DNA of 41,523 bases from Alphaproteobacteria bacterium (GTDB lineage: Bacteria > Pseudomonadota > Alphaproteobacteria > UBA9219): the NCBI GenBank assembly GCA_028866275.1, contig JAGWIK010000016.1, forward strand, positions 1-41,523, written 5' to 3'. Each line of letters opens with the position of its first letter. Positions within the stretch are counted from its first letter, which is position 1. A program made the position numbers and the translations under genes. The notes beneath the pieces were generated by a model. That model had not been told where the DNA came from, ran no database searches, and worked only from the letters and a program-made list of their open reading frames with translations. This document shows, in pieces, positions 15,292 through 23,071 of this stretch.

Positions 15292-16521
15292 ATGAAAAAC
15301 GCCGCCCGCCGGATAAAGTTTTTGACCGCGGTTTTGATGGCCCTTCTGGCTGTTCTGTCGATGGGAATGACCGCCGCCGCCCGCGCCGCCGATCTGCCTC
15401 TGGCCGCCGCCTCGCCGCTCACGGGCGTGGCATTCGACGACAAACCCTTGTTGCTGCCGGTACAGCGTAATTTCCAAATGGCGATGCTGACCGCCAGCAG
15501 CGAACTGGGCCGCACCTGCGGCCGCATGGAAGCCTATGGCTGGCGCATGGGCGCCGCCGAACAGGGGCGCGTGAACCAGATTTTCAACAACACCGTCGAC
15601 CGCCTGCGCCTGCTGGGCTATGCCATCGCGCCGCATAAACTGTCATCGGTGGCGGGAGACATCACCTTGTTCACGGCGGATCGCGCCGACAAACATTTCA
15701 TCTTTTTATGGTCGGCGGGCGATCTGGGGCTGGTCATGACGTTGTGCGAAACCACGCCGCCCCCCGGCGGACAGGACCAAACCGCGCAAACCCTCGTCCC
15801 GACGGTTCAGACTTTCCCGATGGCCGGCGACGATGTCGTGTCCTCGACCTTGGGCACGGTTAATAAAAACGCCATGACGGGGCCTTTCTCGCCATTGGGC
15901 GACTGGGTCGGTTCCTACACCTGCGCGCAGGGCTATACCGGCGGCACCCTGAAAATAGACCATGCCAGCGGCCGCAGTTTCAGCGGCGTGTTCGAATTCT
16001 ACCCGACATCGAAAAACCGTACCGTGCCGCCGGGTTCTTATGAAGTTTCCGGCCAATATGATACCGGCAGCAAACGCTTCGTCCTGAATCCCGGCAAATG
16101 GATCAAACATCCGCGTCATTTCTATAACACCGAAATGGTCGGACGGTTCGATCCCATCAACGACGCCCTCAGCCTGACTTTCGAAGGCGTCGACGGCTGC
16201 ACCAGCTTCGAAGCGCATCGCCAAGGTCCGGTAATCGCCGCGCCGGCCCGCGCGCGGCACGAACATCGCCATGTAAAACGCAAGAAAACGCACAAACGCA
16301 AAACACATAAGGAAGCGCCCGCGCCAGCCCCCGTCTCCGACGCCGCGCCCGCGCCGGAACAACCCGCCGCGGAAACGCCTGCACCGGTTGCGGCATCGCC
16401 TGCGGCTGCGCCGCCGCCCGCCGCGTCTGAAACGGCGCCGGCCGAAACGCCGTCCTTGCCGCCCGAAGACAAAGGCGTCCCCGCGCCGGGTATCAACGTG
16501 ACCGGACCTGCGACGAAATAA
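15292..16521 (+). CDS. Secreted protein with Pro/Ala-rich tail, function unknown
   Basis: This 409-residue protein begins MKNAARRIKF, followed by a hydrophobic core and an ARAAD cleavage site, so it is exported. A first domain (about 30-170) contains two Cys and a TLFTADRADKHFIFLWSAGD segment. A second compact domain follows (WVGSYTCAQGYTGGTLKIDH, then GSYEVSGQYDTGSKRFVLNP and KHPRHFYNTEMVGRFDP, ending near GVDGCTSFEAHRQ). From memory the second domain resembles a small beta-rich 'W.G.YTC.QG' module found in other secreted bacterial proteins. Next comes a basic KKTHKRKTHK stretch and about 80 residues of Pro/Ala/Glu-rich disordered tail. ATG 15292 is chosen because GGGG lies 11 bases upstream; an ATG at 15283 is too close to it. 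Confidence 0.78.
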   Translation: MKNAARRIKFLTAVLMALLAVLSMGMTAAARAADLPLAAASPLTGVAFDDKPLLLPVQRNFQMAMLTASSELGRTCGRMEAYGWRMGAAEQGRVNQIFNNTVDRLRLLGYAIAPHKLSSVAGDITLFTADRADKHFIFLWSAGDLGLVMTLCETTPPPGGQDQTAQTLVPTVQTFPMAGDDVVSSTLGTVNKNAMTGPFSPLGDWVGSYTCAQGYTGGTLKIDHASGRSFSGVFEFYPTSKNRTVPPGSYEVSGQYDTGSKRFVLNPGKWIKHPRHFYNTEMVGRFDPINDALSLTFEGVDGCTSFEAHRQGPVIAAPARARHEHRHVKRKKTHKRKTHKEAPAPAPVSDAAPAPEQPAAETPAPVAASPAAAPPPAASETAPAETPSLPPEDKGVPAPGINVTGPATK

Positions 16522-16533
16522 AAACGAAACGGC

Positions 16534-17754
16534 TTACGTCACCAGCATCAGCGGTTTCCGGGCGATGCCGGCGGCCTTGGCCACGCTGGGCGCGATGATG
16601 GCGGCCGCGACGCCATATTCCAGCATGCCGTAATGCGTCCCGCCGGGATGCGTATAGCTAAAATGGCCGGCGGCGTTCGGCGTCAGGTCGAGAAGGGCGT
16701 CGGTTTGCCGCGGCGTGCAGATTTTGTCCCGCGCGCCCATAAAGACGCTGACAAAGCCTTTGTATTGCGCGGGGTCTATAACTTCCCCGCGGTAAACATC
16801 CTTCCCGCGCGCCAGAAGAAATTGTCTGAAAACCCCTTCCAGCGTATCGCCGATAAACTGGTCCGACAACGCCTGAACGGGGAACGCCGTTTTGGGTTCG
16901 TCGGGCGCGTGCTTGAACATCAATTTCATGATCGCGCCGGGCAGAATCATCCGTCCGCGGCCGGGATAGGCCCACCCCGCGGGGATGGCAAGCGGACGGC
17001 CCACGCTATGCGTCGCCATCCAGTTGATCGACGCCAAAGGTTTCCTGCTGGCGTCAATGGGGCTGCTGATAACCGTCAGGCTGGCCGGCGCGGCCTCGCG
17101 CAGTTCCGGCCTTTGCGCCGTATAGAACGCCGCGCGCGCCGCCGTGATGCCCGACTGGCTGTCGCCGACGATATGGCATTTCGGATTCATCGCGACGGCC
17201 TTCACGACGGCGCCGGTGAGGCTGTCCAGCGAGATATCGTGGCCGCATGGAACATAATGCGGGTCGACCCACTGCAACAACGACACATTGCCCCACCAGC
17301 TGAAGGCGTGGACAAATTCCGTCATCGCTTCGGACCCGGACCCGGAATCCGGCGACACGATCAGAAAACGCGGGGTGTGCGCCGTTGAATCATGCCGCGT
17401 AAAATTCCACATGCGGCAATCGGGCGTTATTCTTTGCGTTGTGACGTCAATGTGGGGGATTTTGCCGCTGCGGATGCTGTCATCTATTTTGAAATCGGGC
17501 GTCGGCTCCATTAACGGAACCGACAGGCCCATCACTTCTTGCCACGCGGCTTCGGCATAAGTCGGCCACAGCCGCGCCGTGATATCGGCGAACGAACCCA
17601 GATTATGGTCGGGGGGCAGAAAACCGGATGTGTCGCCGAATGTCTGCGTCGCGGCGTCGCGCCACCACGCCGTTAGCGGAGATTCAGGAAAGAATGAAGA
17701 AACAAGAGAGATCGGAGCCTGTTGGGAATTGAAAGCGGGCGCTATAGCGTTCAT
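16534..17754 (-). CDS. PhaZ-like alpha/beta hydrolase with Ser nucleophile
   Basis: This 406-residue protein resembles intracellular PHB depolymerases, and the canonical PhaZ is encoded just upstream on the same strand. Shared landmarks are LIVSPDSGSGSEAMTEFV, QWVDPHYVPCGHDISLDSL, HIVGDSQSGITAARAAF, SSPIDASRKPLASINWMA and THPGGTHYGMLEYG. A likely triad is Ser199 (GDSQSG), Asp343 (GARDKICTP) and His374 (GTHYGM). The Ser aligns with the Cys of PhaZ's VCQP motif. It is therefore a divergent paralogue; the substrate may be PHB, oligomers or another ester. ATG 17754 follows a GGAG ribosome-binding site; a GTG four codons earlier would overlap that site. Its stop lies 12 bases from the convergent secreted-protein gene. 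Confidence 0.8.
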   Translation of the reverse strand: MNAIAPAFNSQQAPISLVSSFFPESPLTAWWRDAATQTFGDTSGFLPPDHNLGSFADITARLWPTYAEAAWQEVMGLSVPLMEPTPDFKIDDSIRSGKIPHIDVTTQRITPDCRMWNFTRHDSTAHTPRFLIVSPDSGSGSEAMTEFVHAFSWWGNVSLLQWVDPHYVPCGHDISLDSLTGAVVKAVAMNPKCHIVGDSQSGITAARAAFYTAQRPELREAAPASLTVISSPIDASRKPLASINWMATHSVGRPLAIPAGWAYPGRGRMILPGAIMKLMFKHAPDEPKTAFPVQALSDQFIGDTLEGVFRQFLLARGKDVYRGEVIDPAQYKGFVSVFMGARDKICTPRQTDALLDLTPNAAGHFSYTHPGGTHYGMLEYGVAAAIIAPSVAKAAGIARKPLMLVT

Positions 17755-17911
17755 CGATATCTCCACATAAATGGGACAATCCCTGCAATTTCACGCCCCC
17801 AATTATTACCCAATTATTTACAAGCAAAAACAATAAGTTATTCGACAATTTATGTTGCACCGCACACAGGAAAAAATGGCAAAAATATGTCTGTTTTTCA
17901 ATGGCAAACGA

Positions 17912-17944
17912 AAATGCGCCGCAAAATCATTTTGCAGCGCATTT
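17912..17944 (-). terminator. Hairpin terminator after phaZ
   Basis: AAATGCGC-c-GCAAAAT pairs with ATTTTGC-a-GCGCATTT: 15 base pairs with one mismatch and a minimal loop. On the minus strand it lies about 50 bases after the phaZ stop and is followed by TTTTCGTTT, a short broken T-run. It would separate phaZ from the PhaZ-like gene downstream, whose own promoter should lie in the AT-rich bases 17760-17880. Confidence 0.6.
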
Positions 17945-17993
17945 AAGCGTGAAAGTAAAATTTTATGTCGCGATCTTGCCGCGCCGCCCCGAA

Positions 17994-19238
17994 TCAGGCC
18001 GCGTTTTGACGCTGATCGCCGGCGTGATCGCGCATGAATTTGCGCACCACGGGCAGGATATTTTCGCGCCATTTGCGGCCGTTGAAAATGCCGTAATGGC
18101 CGACGCCGATCTGCAGATGCGCTTTCTTCATGTCGTCGGGCAGGCCCGAACATAAATCCAGCGCGGGCCGCGTCTGCCCCGCGCCTGAAATATCGTCCAA
18201 TTCGCCTTCGACGGTCAGAAGCGCGGTTTTGGTAATAGCCTGCGGCCGCACCAAACGTTCATGCCATTTGAATGTGCCGTTGGGCAGATCGCGCGACTGG
18301 AACACGCGCTCGACGGTTTGCAGATAAAACTCGGCGGGCGTATCCATGACCGACAGATACTCGTCATAGAATTTACGATGCGCGGCGACGGAATCATCGT
18401 CGCCCTTGACCAGATTCTGGAACAGCTTCAGATGCTCGCCGAAATGCCGTTCGACATTCATCGACACAAAACCCTGCAGCTGGACAAAACCCGGATACAC
18501 CAAACGATGCGCGCCGGGATAATAGAAAGGCAATGAATGAACAACGGTATTGCGGAACCATTCAATCGGCCGGTCTTCGGCCAGTTTGGTGACAACGGTG
18601 GGGGCCTTGCTGGTATCGATGGGGCCGCCCATCAATGTCATCGACCGCGGTTGCGCCGGATCGTTCATGTCCGCCAGCAACGCCACCGCGCACAACACGG
18701 GCACGGCAGGCTGGCACACGGCGATCAAATGCACGTCCGGCCCCAACAGGCGGGTGAATTCCATGATATATTCGATATTGTCTTCCAGATCGAACTTGCC
18801 CTTGGCCAAAGGCACCAATTTGGCATCGACCCAGTCGGTGATATAGACATCATGATCGGGCAGCATCGCCTCGACCGTGCCGCGCAGCAAGGTGGCGTGG
18901 TGGCCGGAAATCGGCGCGACGATCAAAACCTTGGGGTCTTGGGCGTCTGTGGCGCGCTTGAAATGAACCAGATTGCAAAAAGGCTTGGCCGCCACGGTTT
19001 CTTCGGTCACCGCCACGGTTTCACCGGCGATACGCGTGGTTTTCAGGCCGAAACTCGGTTTTGAAAAATGGCGCGTCGTGCGTTCGAACAATTCCGCGCC
19101 CGCGGCCATCGTGCGGCCCAACGGCGTGTGCGCGGTCGGGAAAAACGGGTTATGCAGGGTCAGCCGCGTCGCTTCGGCGGCGGCGCGAAAAGGGGCAATG
19201 GCGGCGCGCTGCATGTCATGGAAATGGTAAAGCATCAT
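17994..19238 (-). CDS. phaZ: Intracellular polyhydroxybutyrate depolymerase PhaZ
   Basis: This 414-residue protein is a Cys-type intracellular PHB depolymerase, similar in size to the Ralstonia-type enzyme. It starts MMLYHFHDMQRAAIAPFRAA, then has LIVAPISGHHATLLRGTVEA, VYITDWVDAKLVPL, the nucleophile motif AVCQPAVP (Cys175), MTLMGGPIDTSKAPT and PFYYPGAHRLVYPGFVQLQG. Asp348 or Asp349 lies in VEGELDDISGAGQT and His381 in GHYGIFNGRKWR. It mobilises stored PHB granules in the cytoplasm. ATG 19238 has AAAGG about 9 bases upstream; a second ATG follows directly at 19235. The PHB synthase gene is about 8 kb to the right. Confidence 0.93.
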   Translation of the reverse strand: MMLYHFHDMQRAAIAPFRAAAEATRLTLHNPFFPTAHTPLGRTMAAGAELFERTTRHFSKPSFGLKTTRIAGETVAVTEETVAAKPFCNLVHFKRATDAQDPKVLIVAPISGHHATLLRGTVEAMLPDHDVYITDWVDAKLVPLAKGKFDLEDNIEYIMEFTRLLGPDVHLIAVCQPAVPVLCAVALLADMNDPAQPRSMTLMGGPIDTSKAPTVVTKLAEDRPIEWFRNTVVHSLPFYYPGAHRLVYPGFVQLQGFVSMNVERHFGEHLKLFQNLVKGDDDSVAAHRKFYDEYLSVMDTPAEFYLQTVERVFQSRDLPNGTFKWHERLVRPQAITKTALLTVEGELDDISGAGQTRPALDLCSGLPDDMKKAHLQIGVGHYGIFNGRKWRENILPVVRKFMRDHAGDQRQNAA

Positions 19239-19328
19239 GATGATCGACCTTTGGCGAGGAACGGGAAAAACGACGGATAGCATTAAGGTTAAAGCCGAGG
19301 TGTGAATATAGACTTAATAGCGTCTATC

Positions 19329-19742
19329 TTATTGGTTCTTATCGTGTCTTGGGCGTTGCGCCAATAAACCGAACAACAAAACCCACTTCAACAAACCGCC
19401 GCGCGCCGGCTTTTCTTCCGGCTGTTCCATTTTAAGGGACGCGGCGCGGGGGCGCGGCTTATCGTCATTGGCAGCCTGACGCAGTAATTTGTTGCGGCGC
19501 TGTTGCGCGTGGAACTTTTCGACTTCCTCAATATCGTTAAGGATATCTAATTCCTTTTCGCGCTCAATGGCAACTTGATCCAATAACGCCATGAATTTCT
19601 TGTGCAAAACCGTGTTCGCACCCATGCGCATGCCAATGTCTTTCAACCGCAGAAGAAGCGCGGACAAGCCGCCGCGCCGCGCTGCCAATACGGCATTCAG
19701 CCAGCTTAACTGTCCCGGTGCGCGAATTTGAAGTCTGTCCAT
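19329..19742 (-). CDS. Small protein with C-terminal membrane segment, unknown
   Basis: This 137-residue, highly charged protein begins MDRLQIRAPGQLSWLNAVLA. It has a predicted helical/coiled-coil middle (about 50-95, rich in Glu, Lys and Arg) and a C-terminal hydrophobic stretch (GGLLKWVLLFGLLAQR, about 113-128) that could anchor it as a tail-anchored protein. I do not recognise a family. There is no ribosome-binding site, but a TACAAT hexamer lies 7 bases before the ATG, compatible with a leaderless transcript; no matching -35 was found. The gene follows the SYLF lipoprotein gene by 61 bases on the same strand. Confidence 0.55.
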   Translation of the reverse strand: MDRLQIRAPGQLSWLNAVLAARRGGLSALLLRLKDIGMRMGANTVLHKKFMALLDQVAIEREKELDILNDIEEVEKFHAQQRRNKLLRQAANDDKPRPRAASLKMEQPEEKPARGGLLKWVLLFGLLAQRPRHDKNQ

Positions 19743-19803
19743 AGCCGCGATTGTACCGCGGACAGGGTAAATAACCCGTTAGCGGCGGGCCGGGATTGCC
19801 GGA

Positions 19804-20487
19804 TTACGGCATCGCCGCGACAAGGCCCTTGATCGCCGGCGAATCGGACGTCGCCGACCGGTCGACCAGAATGGCCTTGGGGGTCACACCTTCGCCGTAA
19901 AGCTGCTGATCCCATGTTTCGCGCGGCGCGATGATGGAACCGTCCAGCGACACGCCGACGAACAAGCCTTCCGATCGCGCAAAAGCATACATGTCGGATT
20001 TCAGCCCCATGCCGGTGGCGGCATTGACGCCTTTGCCCAATTCGCCGACCGCAACGCCGGCATCGCCGCCCAGCGTGACTTCGCGATCCATCACGGCGTG
20101 CAGCCCCTTATCGGTCATGACGGTGATGATGAGTTCCGACGACTGGCCGCCGAATTGCAAGCCCCAGCTGGCGCCGGCAAGGGTATAAAAAGCCGGATCG
20201 CTCCATTTGCCGTCGGGGCCGCGCACCAGCATGACGCCGTTGCCGCCGCGTCCGCCAAAGAAAAACGCCGCACGGATAAGGTTGGGAACGATGATGATGG
20301 CTTTGGCGCGGGTCGCCAGATCGACAAGGCCAGGATATTGGTTATCCGACATCATCCCCTGAAAGGTGATGCGCGCGCGATCGGCCAGCTGTTCGGGCTC
20401 TGACCCGAACTCGCCGGAACTACGGCAGCTCGTCAGCGCGAAAAACGCGGCAAGGACAAGCAGAAAGCGAAATTTTGTCGGACGCAT
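19804..20487 (-). CDS. SYLF-domain (Ysc84/DUF500) lipoprotein
   Basis: This 227-residue protein has a lipoprotein signal peptide (MRPTKFRFLLVLAAFFALTSC, lipobox LTSC). It then has the SYLF pattern: AKAIIIVPNLIRAAFFFGGRG, GVMLVRGPDGKWSDPAFY, GASWGLQFGGQSSELIITVM, DAGVAVGELGKGV and YAFARSEGLFVGVSLDGSII. In eukaryotes SYLF domains bind phosphoinositides; bacterial lipoprotein members are widespread and of unknown role at the outer membrane. AAAGGGG about 8 bases before the ATG supports the start. It lies downstream of the 813-residue repeat protein on the same strand, with an 82-base gap. Confidence 0.9.
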   Translation of the reverse strand: MRPTKFRFLLVLAAFFALTSCRSSGEFGSEPEQLADRARITFQGMMSDNQYPGLVDLATRAKAIIIVPNLIRAAFFFGGRGGNGVMLVRGPDGKWSDPAFYTLAGASWGLQFGGQSSELIITVMTDKGLHAVMDREVTLGGDAGVAVGELGKGVNAATGMGLKSDMYAFARSEGLFVGVSLDGSIIAPRETWDQQLYGEGVTPKAILVDRSATSDSPAIKGLVAAMP

Positions 20488-20569
20488 ATGGTTAACCCCT
20501 TTGCCTACCGGCTTAGACTATGCCGCGTCTTCATGTCAAATAAAAGGCGACGGACAATGGTTTCAGCCC

Positions 20570-23011
20570 CTATTTCTTGCCGCGCGGCGGCCCCCAATGC
20601 GGCATCGGGGCCGGTTCCGGCGTCGGCAATGTCGCGCGCAACAAGGCCGACATGGCGGTGAAACCTTTAAGGGCCGGCACCGCAGGGCCGCGCGGCGGCG
20701 CGGCGGCGGGGGTAAAGACCGCGTTTTTGTACAGCTTGCCGACGGCGGGCGTGACGTCAATCACGGGCCGCGACCATAAGGCGGCCTGTGGCGTCATTTT
20801 GATGCTTTGATAAAAACGGGGGTGGCGCTGTTCCAGCGCGTCGGCGTGAGGTGCGACGCGCGCCGGCGCAGGTTGTCCTGACGGCCCGACGCGATAAACC
20901 GCGTCGCGGCGAAGATGTGCCGGCTCCCATTCCACCAGCGTGGGCGTGCCCAACGGATGAACACCCGCAAACCGCACCGGTTCAATGGCGGGACGCGCAG
21001 GTACAGGTGCAGGTGCAGGGGTAGGACGCGCAGAGGCGGAACGAACGGTGGCAGGACGAACAGGGCGCGCTTGCGGGCTGGACAAGGCCGTGCGTTGTTC
21101 CGTCTGACGCGCCGTTGGCGGCCTGACATCGTTCGTTTGATTATATCCCGCGGCCGCAGGTTCCTGTCGCGGCGTCGCCGTTTCGGCGCGCGCTTGCCGT
21201 TGCGGCTGCGGCTGTGGCTCTGGCCGTGGCTGTGATCGCTGTACCCGCGCTTCCGCTTGGCGCGATGGCGCGGCCTCGGACGTTCTTGCTGTTTCAGGCC
21301 GCGCCGACGGCGTTTCGGACGGGCGTTGCGTCGCGCCGCGTTGTTCCGCCGGATGCGTCTGTTCTGTTTCGCTTTCGGCAATGTGTGCCTGCAATTCAGG
21401 ATCGGCCTTTGTCGCCGGTTTCGCGGTACGTGCCTCTTGATGCGCCGCGGTTTCGGGAGACGCCTGTCGACGTGAAGGTTGCTGCGCAGGCTGCTGTTGC
21501 GGCGTCGCCGTTTCGGCCCGCGCTTGCCGTTGCGGCTGCGGCTGTGACTGCGGTCGCTGTGCCCGTGCTTCCGCTTGGCGCGATGGCGCGGCCTCGGGCG
21601 TTCTTGCTGTTTCAGGCCGCGCCGACGGCGTTTCGGACGGGCGTTGCGCCGTGCCGCGTTGTTCCGCCGGATGCGCCGCAGGCGACCCGGCTTCGTTTGT
21701 TTGATTATATCTCGCGGCCGCAGGTTCCTGTCGCGGCGTCGCCGTTTCGGCGCGCGCTTGCCGTTGCGGGACTTGTTGCGCGGGTTGCGGCCGCGATTGT
21801 GGCTGTAGTCCCGCCGTTTCGGCGCGGCGCGGCGGCGAAACTTCAGCGGCTTTCGTTTGCGGCGCGTTGAGCGCAGGCGCGAGGCTTGCGGCAGGACGCG
21901 CCGCGGGCGCTGCGGCGTCGCGTGACGGCGGCGTTGCCGCCACTACGACGCTCGGCGGCGTCGATATCGCCGTCGGCGGCGCGAAAACGGGCGGCGGCAC
22001 GGCTCTGGGCGGCAGAGGTGACGGAATAATAACGGGCGCGGCTTGCGGGGCCGGCGATGCCGCGCGCGCCGGACGCGCAACGGCAGACGCAGCTGGATTG
22101 AGGGGCGGCTCGGTTTGACGCCGCGCGGCTTCATCGACGGTCGCCTGCGGCCATGCGGCGCGCAATGTCTGCGCGGCCTGCCGCAAGCCCGCGCGCAGCT
22201 CTTGCGACAGGTTTTTATCAAGCGCATGGGCCATAATCCGGCGTTCCAGCGCGCGCACCGGCGGCGGCAGCGCCGACAGGCTGGTGGTCACGGCGATGAC
22301 AGGGGCCGCGGGACGCATATAGGGCAAAGGTCTGGCAAGCCCGGCGGCGCGGCTGGTTTCGGCGCGCTGCATGGCCTTGGGCATATCGTGAATCTTGGTG
22401 ATCAAGGTCGCGGCGATTTTCTGTTCCGGCGCGATCAAAGGCGGCAATTCATACAGTTCGTTGATCAACCGTTGCGACAGCTCGAAAATGCCGGCATGGG
22501 GATGGCCGCTGCGTTTTCTGTCGTCTTTGATCGTGTGATAGCGATAATTTAACGGCTTGCACATAACCGCGATGCCTTGCGCCGCGCCCAAGGCGCGACC
22601 GTCGGGCGGGGGCTGCCGGGGCGACAGGCTGCATTGACGCATGATGCCGCTTGTGCTGTCGAATACCAGATAGGTCGCCATCGCCGGAATGGCGGCGGGG
22701 GGAATCAGGGGCTGCGCCGAAATGGTAACCGCAATATCGACCGCCTGCGCATACAACGCCGCAGCCAGCGGATAAACCGCTTCGCTGATCCGTTCGCATA
22801 ATTCCAGCGCGTCATCTTCATAACCGGGCAAAACCGGCCAATGCAGCATCAGGTCGCGCAAAATCCGGCCCGCGCCGGTGCGGAAATGAATCTCCCCCGC
22901 GGCCCGACGCGTCAACGCCGTGACATACGCCTCCAACCGCCGTCCCATGGGAAACGCGCGAACAACCTCCCGTTCAACGTCCGGTTCACCGGTCATAGCT
23001 GCTGACGCCAT
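20570..23011 (-). CDS. 813-residue protein with long internal repeats, mostly disordered, unknown
   Basis: No family is recognised. Residues 1 to about 290 look folded: a helical region (AFPMGRRLEAYVTALTRRAA; YEDDALELCERISEAVYPLA) and a Pro-rich part including HTIKDDRKRSGHPHAGIFEL. Residues of about 300-690 are Pro/Ala/Gln/Arg/Glu-rich and surely disordered, built from repeated blocks such as QRQARAETATP (three copies) and QRPSETPSARPETAR (two). The last 120 residues again look ordered (RFAGVHPLGTPTLVEWEPAH; HPRFYQSIKMTPQAALWSRP). There is no signal peptide or membrane segment. ATG 23011 is well supported by GGGGAGGG upstream. It lies just after the CobS-like gene and has a plausible promoter overlapping that gene's end. 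Confidence 0.75.
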   Translation of the reverse strand: MASAAMTGEPDVEREVVRAFPMGRRLEAYVTALTRRAAGEIHFRTGAGRILRDLMLHWPVLPGYEDDALELCERISEAVYPLAAALYAQAVDIAVTISAQPLIPPAAIPAMATYLVFDSTSGIMRQCSLSPRQPPPDGRALGAAQGIAVMCKPLNYRYHTIKDDRKRSGHPHAGIFELSQRLINELYELPPLIAPEQKIAATLITKIHDMPKAMQRAETSRAAGLARPLPYMRPAAPVIAVTTSLSALPPPVRALERRIMAHALDKNLSQELRAGLRQAAQTLRAAWPQATVDEAARRQTEPPLNPAASAVARPARAASPAPQAAPVIIPSPLPPRAVPPPVFAPPTAISTPPSVVVAATPPSRDAAAPAARPAASLAPALNAPQTKAAEVSPPRRAETAGLQPQSRPQPAQQVPQRQARAETATPRQEPAAARYNQTNEAGSPAAHPAEQRGTAQRPSETPSARPETARTPEAAPSRQAEARAQRPQSQPQPQRQARAETATPQQQPAQQPSRRQASPETAAHQEARTAKPATKADPELQAHIAESETEQTHPAEQRGATQRPSETPSARPETARTSEAAPSRQAEARVQRSQPRPEPQPQPQRQARAETATPRQEPAAAGYNQTNDVRPPTARQTEQRTALSSPQARPVRPATVRSASARPTPAPAPVPARPAIEPVRFAGVHPLGTPTLVEWEPAHLRRDAVYRVGPSGQPAPARVAPHADALEQRHPRFYQSIKMTPQAALWSRPVIDVTPAVGKLYKNAVFTPAAAPPRGPAVPALKGFTAMSALLRATLPTPEPAPMPHWGPPRGKK
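21250..21356. repeat. Long direct repeat inside the 813-residue protein gene, copy 2
   Basis: This roughly 107-base block is nearly identical to 21568-21674, offset by 318 bases (106 codons), so it is in frame. It encodes the QRPSETPSARPETAR block with EAAPSRQAEAR. Only a few substitutions separate the copies, which points to recent duplication. Confidence 0.8.
21568..21674. repeat. Long direct repeat inside the 813-residue protein gene, copy 1
   Basis: This is the partner of 21250-21356 and comes first in the protein reading direction. A second repeat type, encoding QRQARAETATP with or without the EPAA-YNQTN continuation, occurs at about 21128-21219, 21497-21546 and 21690-21775. The whole 21120-21780 region is therefore a mosaic of in-frame duplications. 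Confidence 0.8.
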
Positions 23012-23026
23012 GGAATCCCTCCCCTT

Positions 23027-23057
23027 ATAATATGGATAGAGGCCGCGCGCGTTTCAA
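23027..23057 (-). promoter_or_regulatory. Putative promoter of the 813-residue protein gene
   Basis: TTGAAA (23052-23057) is followed by CATATT with a 17-base spacer (23029-23034) or by TATTAT with a 19-base spacer (23027-23032). It lies between the CobS-like stop and the strong ribosome-binding site, so the repeat protein can be transcribed separately from its upstream neighbour. Confidence 0.45.
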
Positions 23058-23071
23058 TGCGTCAATAACGG

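Noticed and set aside
20960-21780. CRISPR or other spaced repeat array
   Set aside because: The repeats are long, in frame and protein-coding, without regular short repeats and unique spacers.
21214-22118. Plus-strand Val/Ala-rich and Arg-rich frames opposite the 813-residue protein
   Set aside because: They are mirror images of the Pro/Ala/Gln repeats on the minus strand. The minus frame has the ribosome-binding site, promoter and ordered ends.
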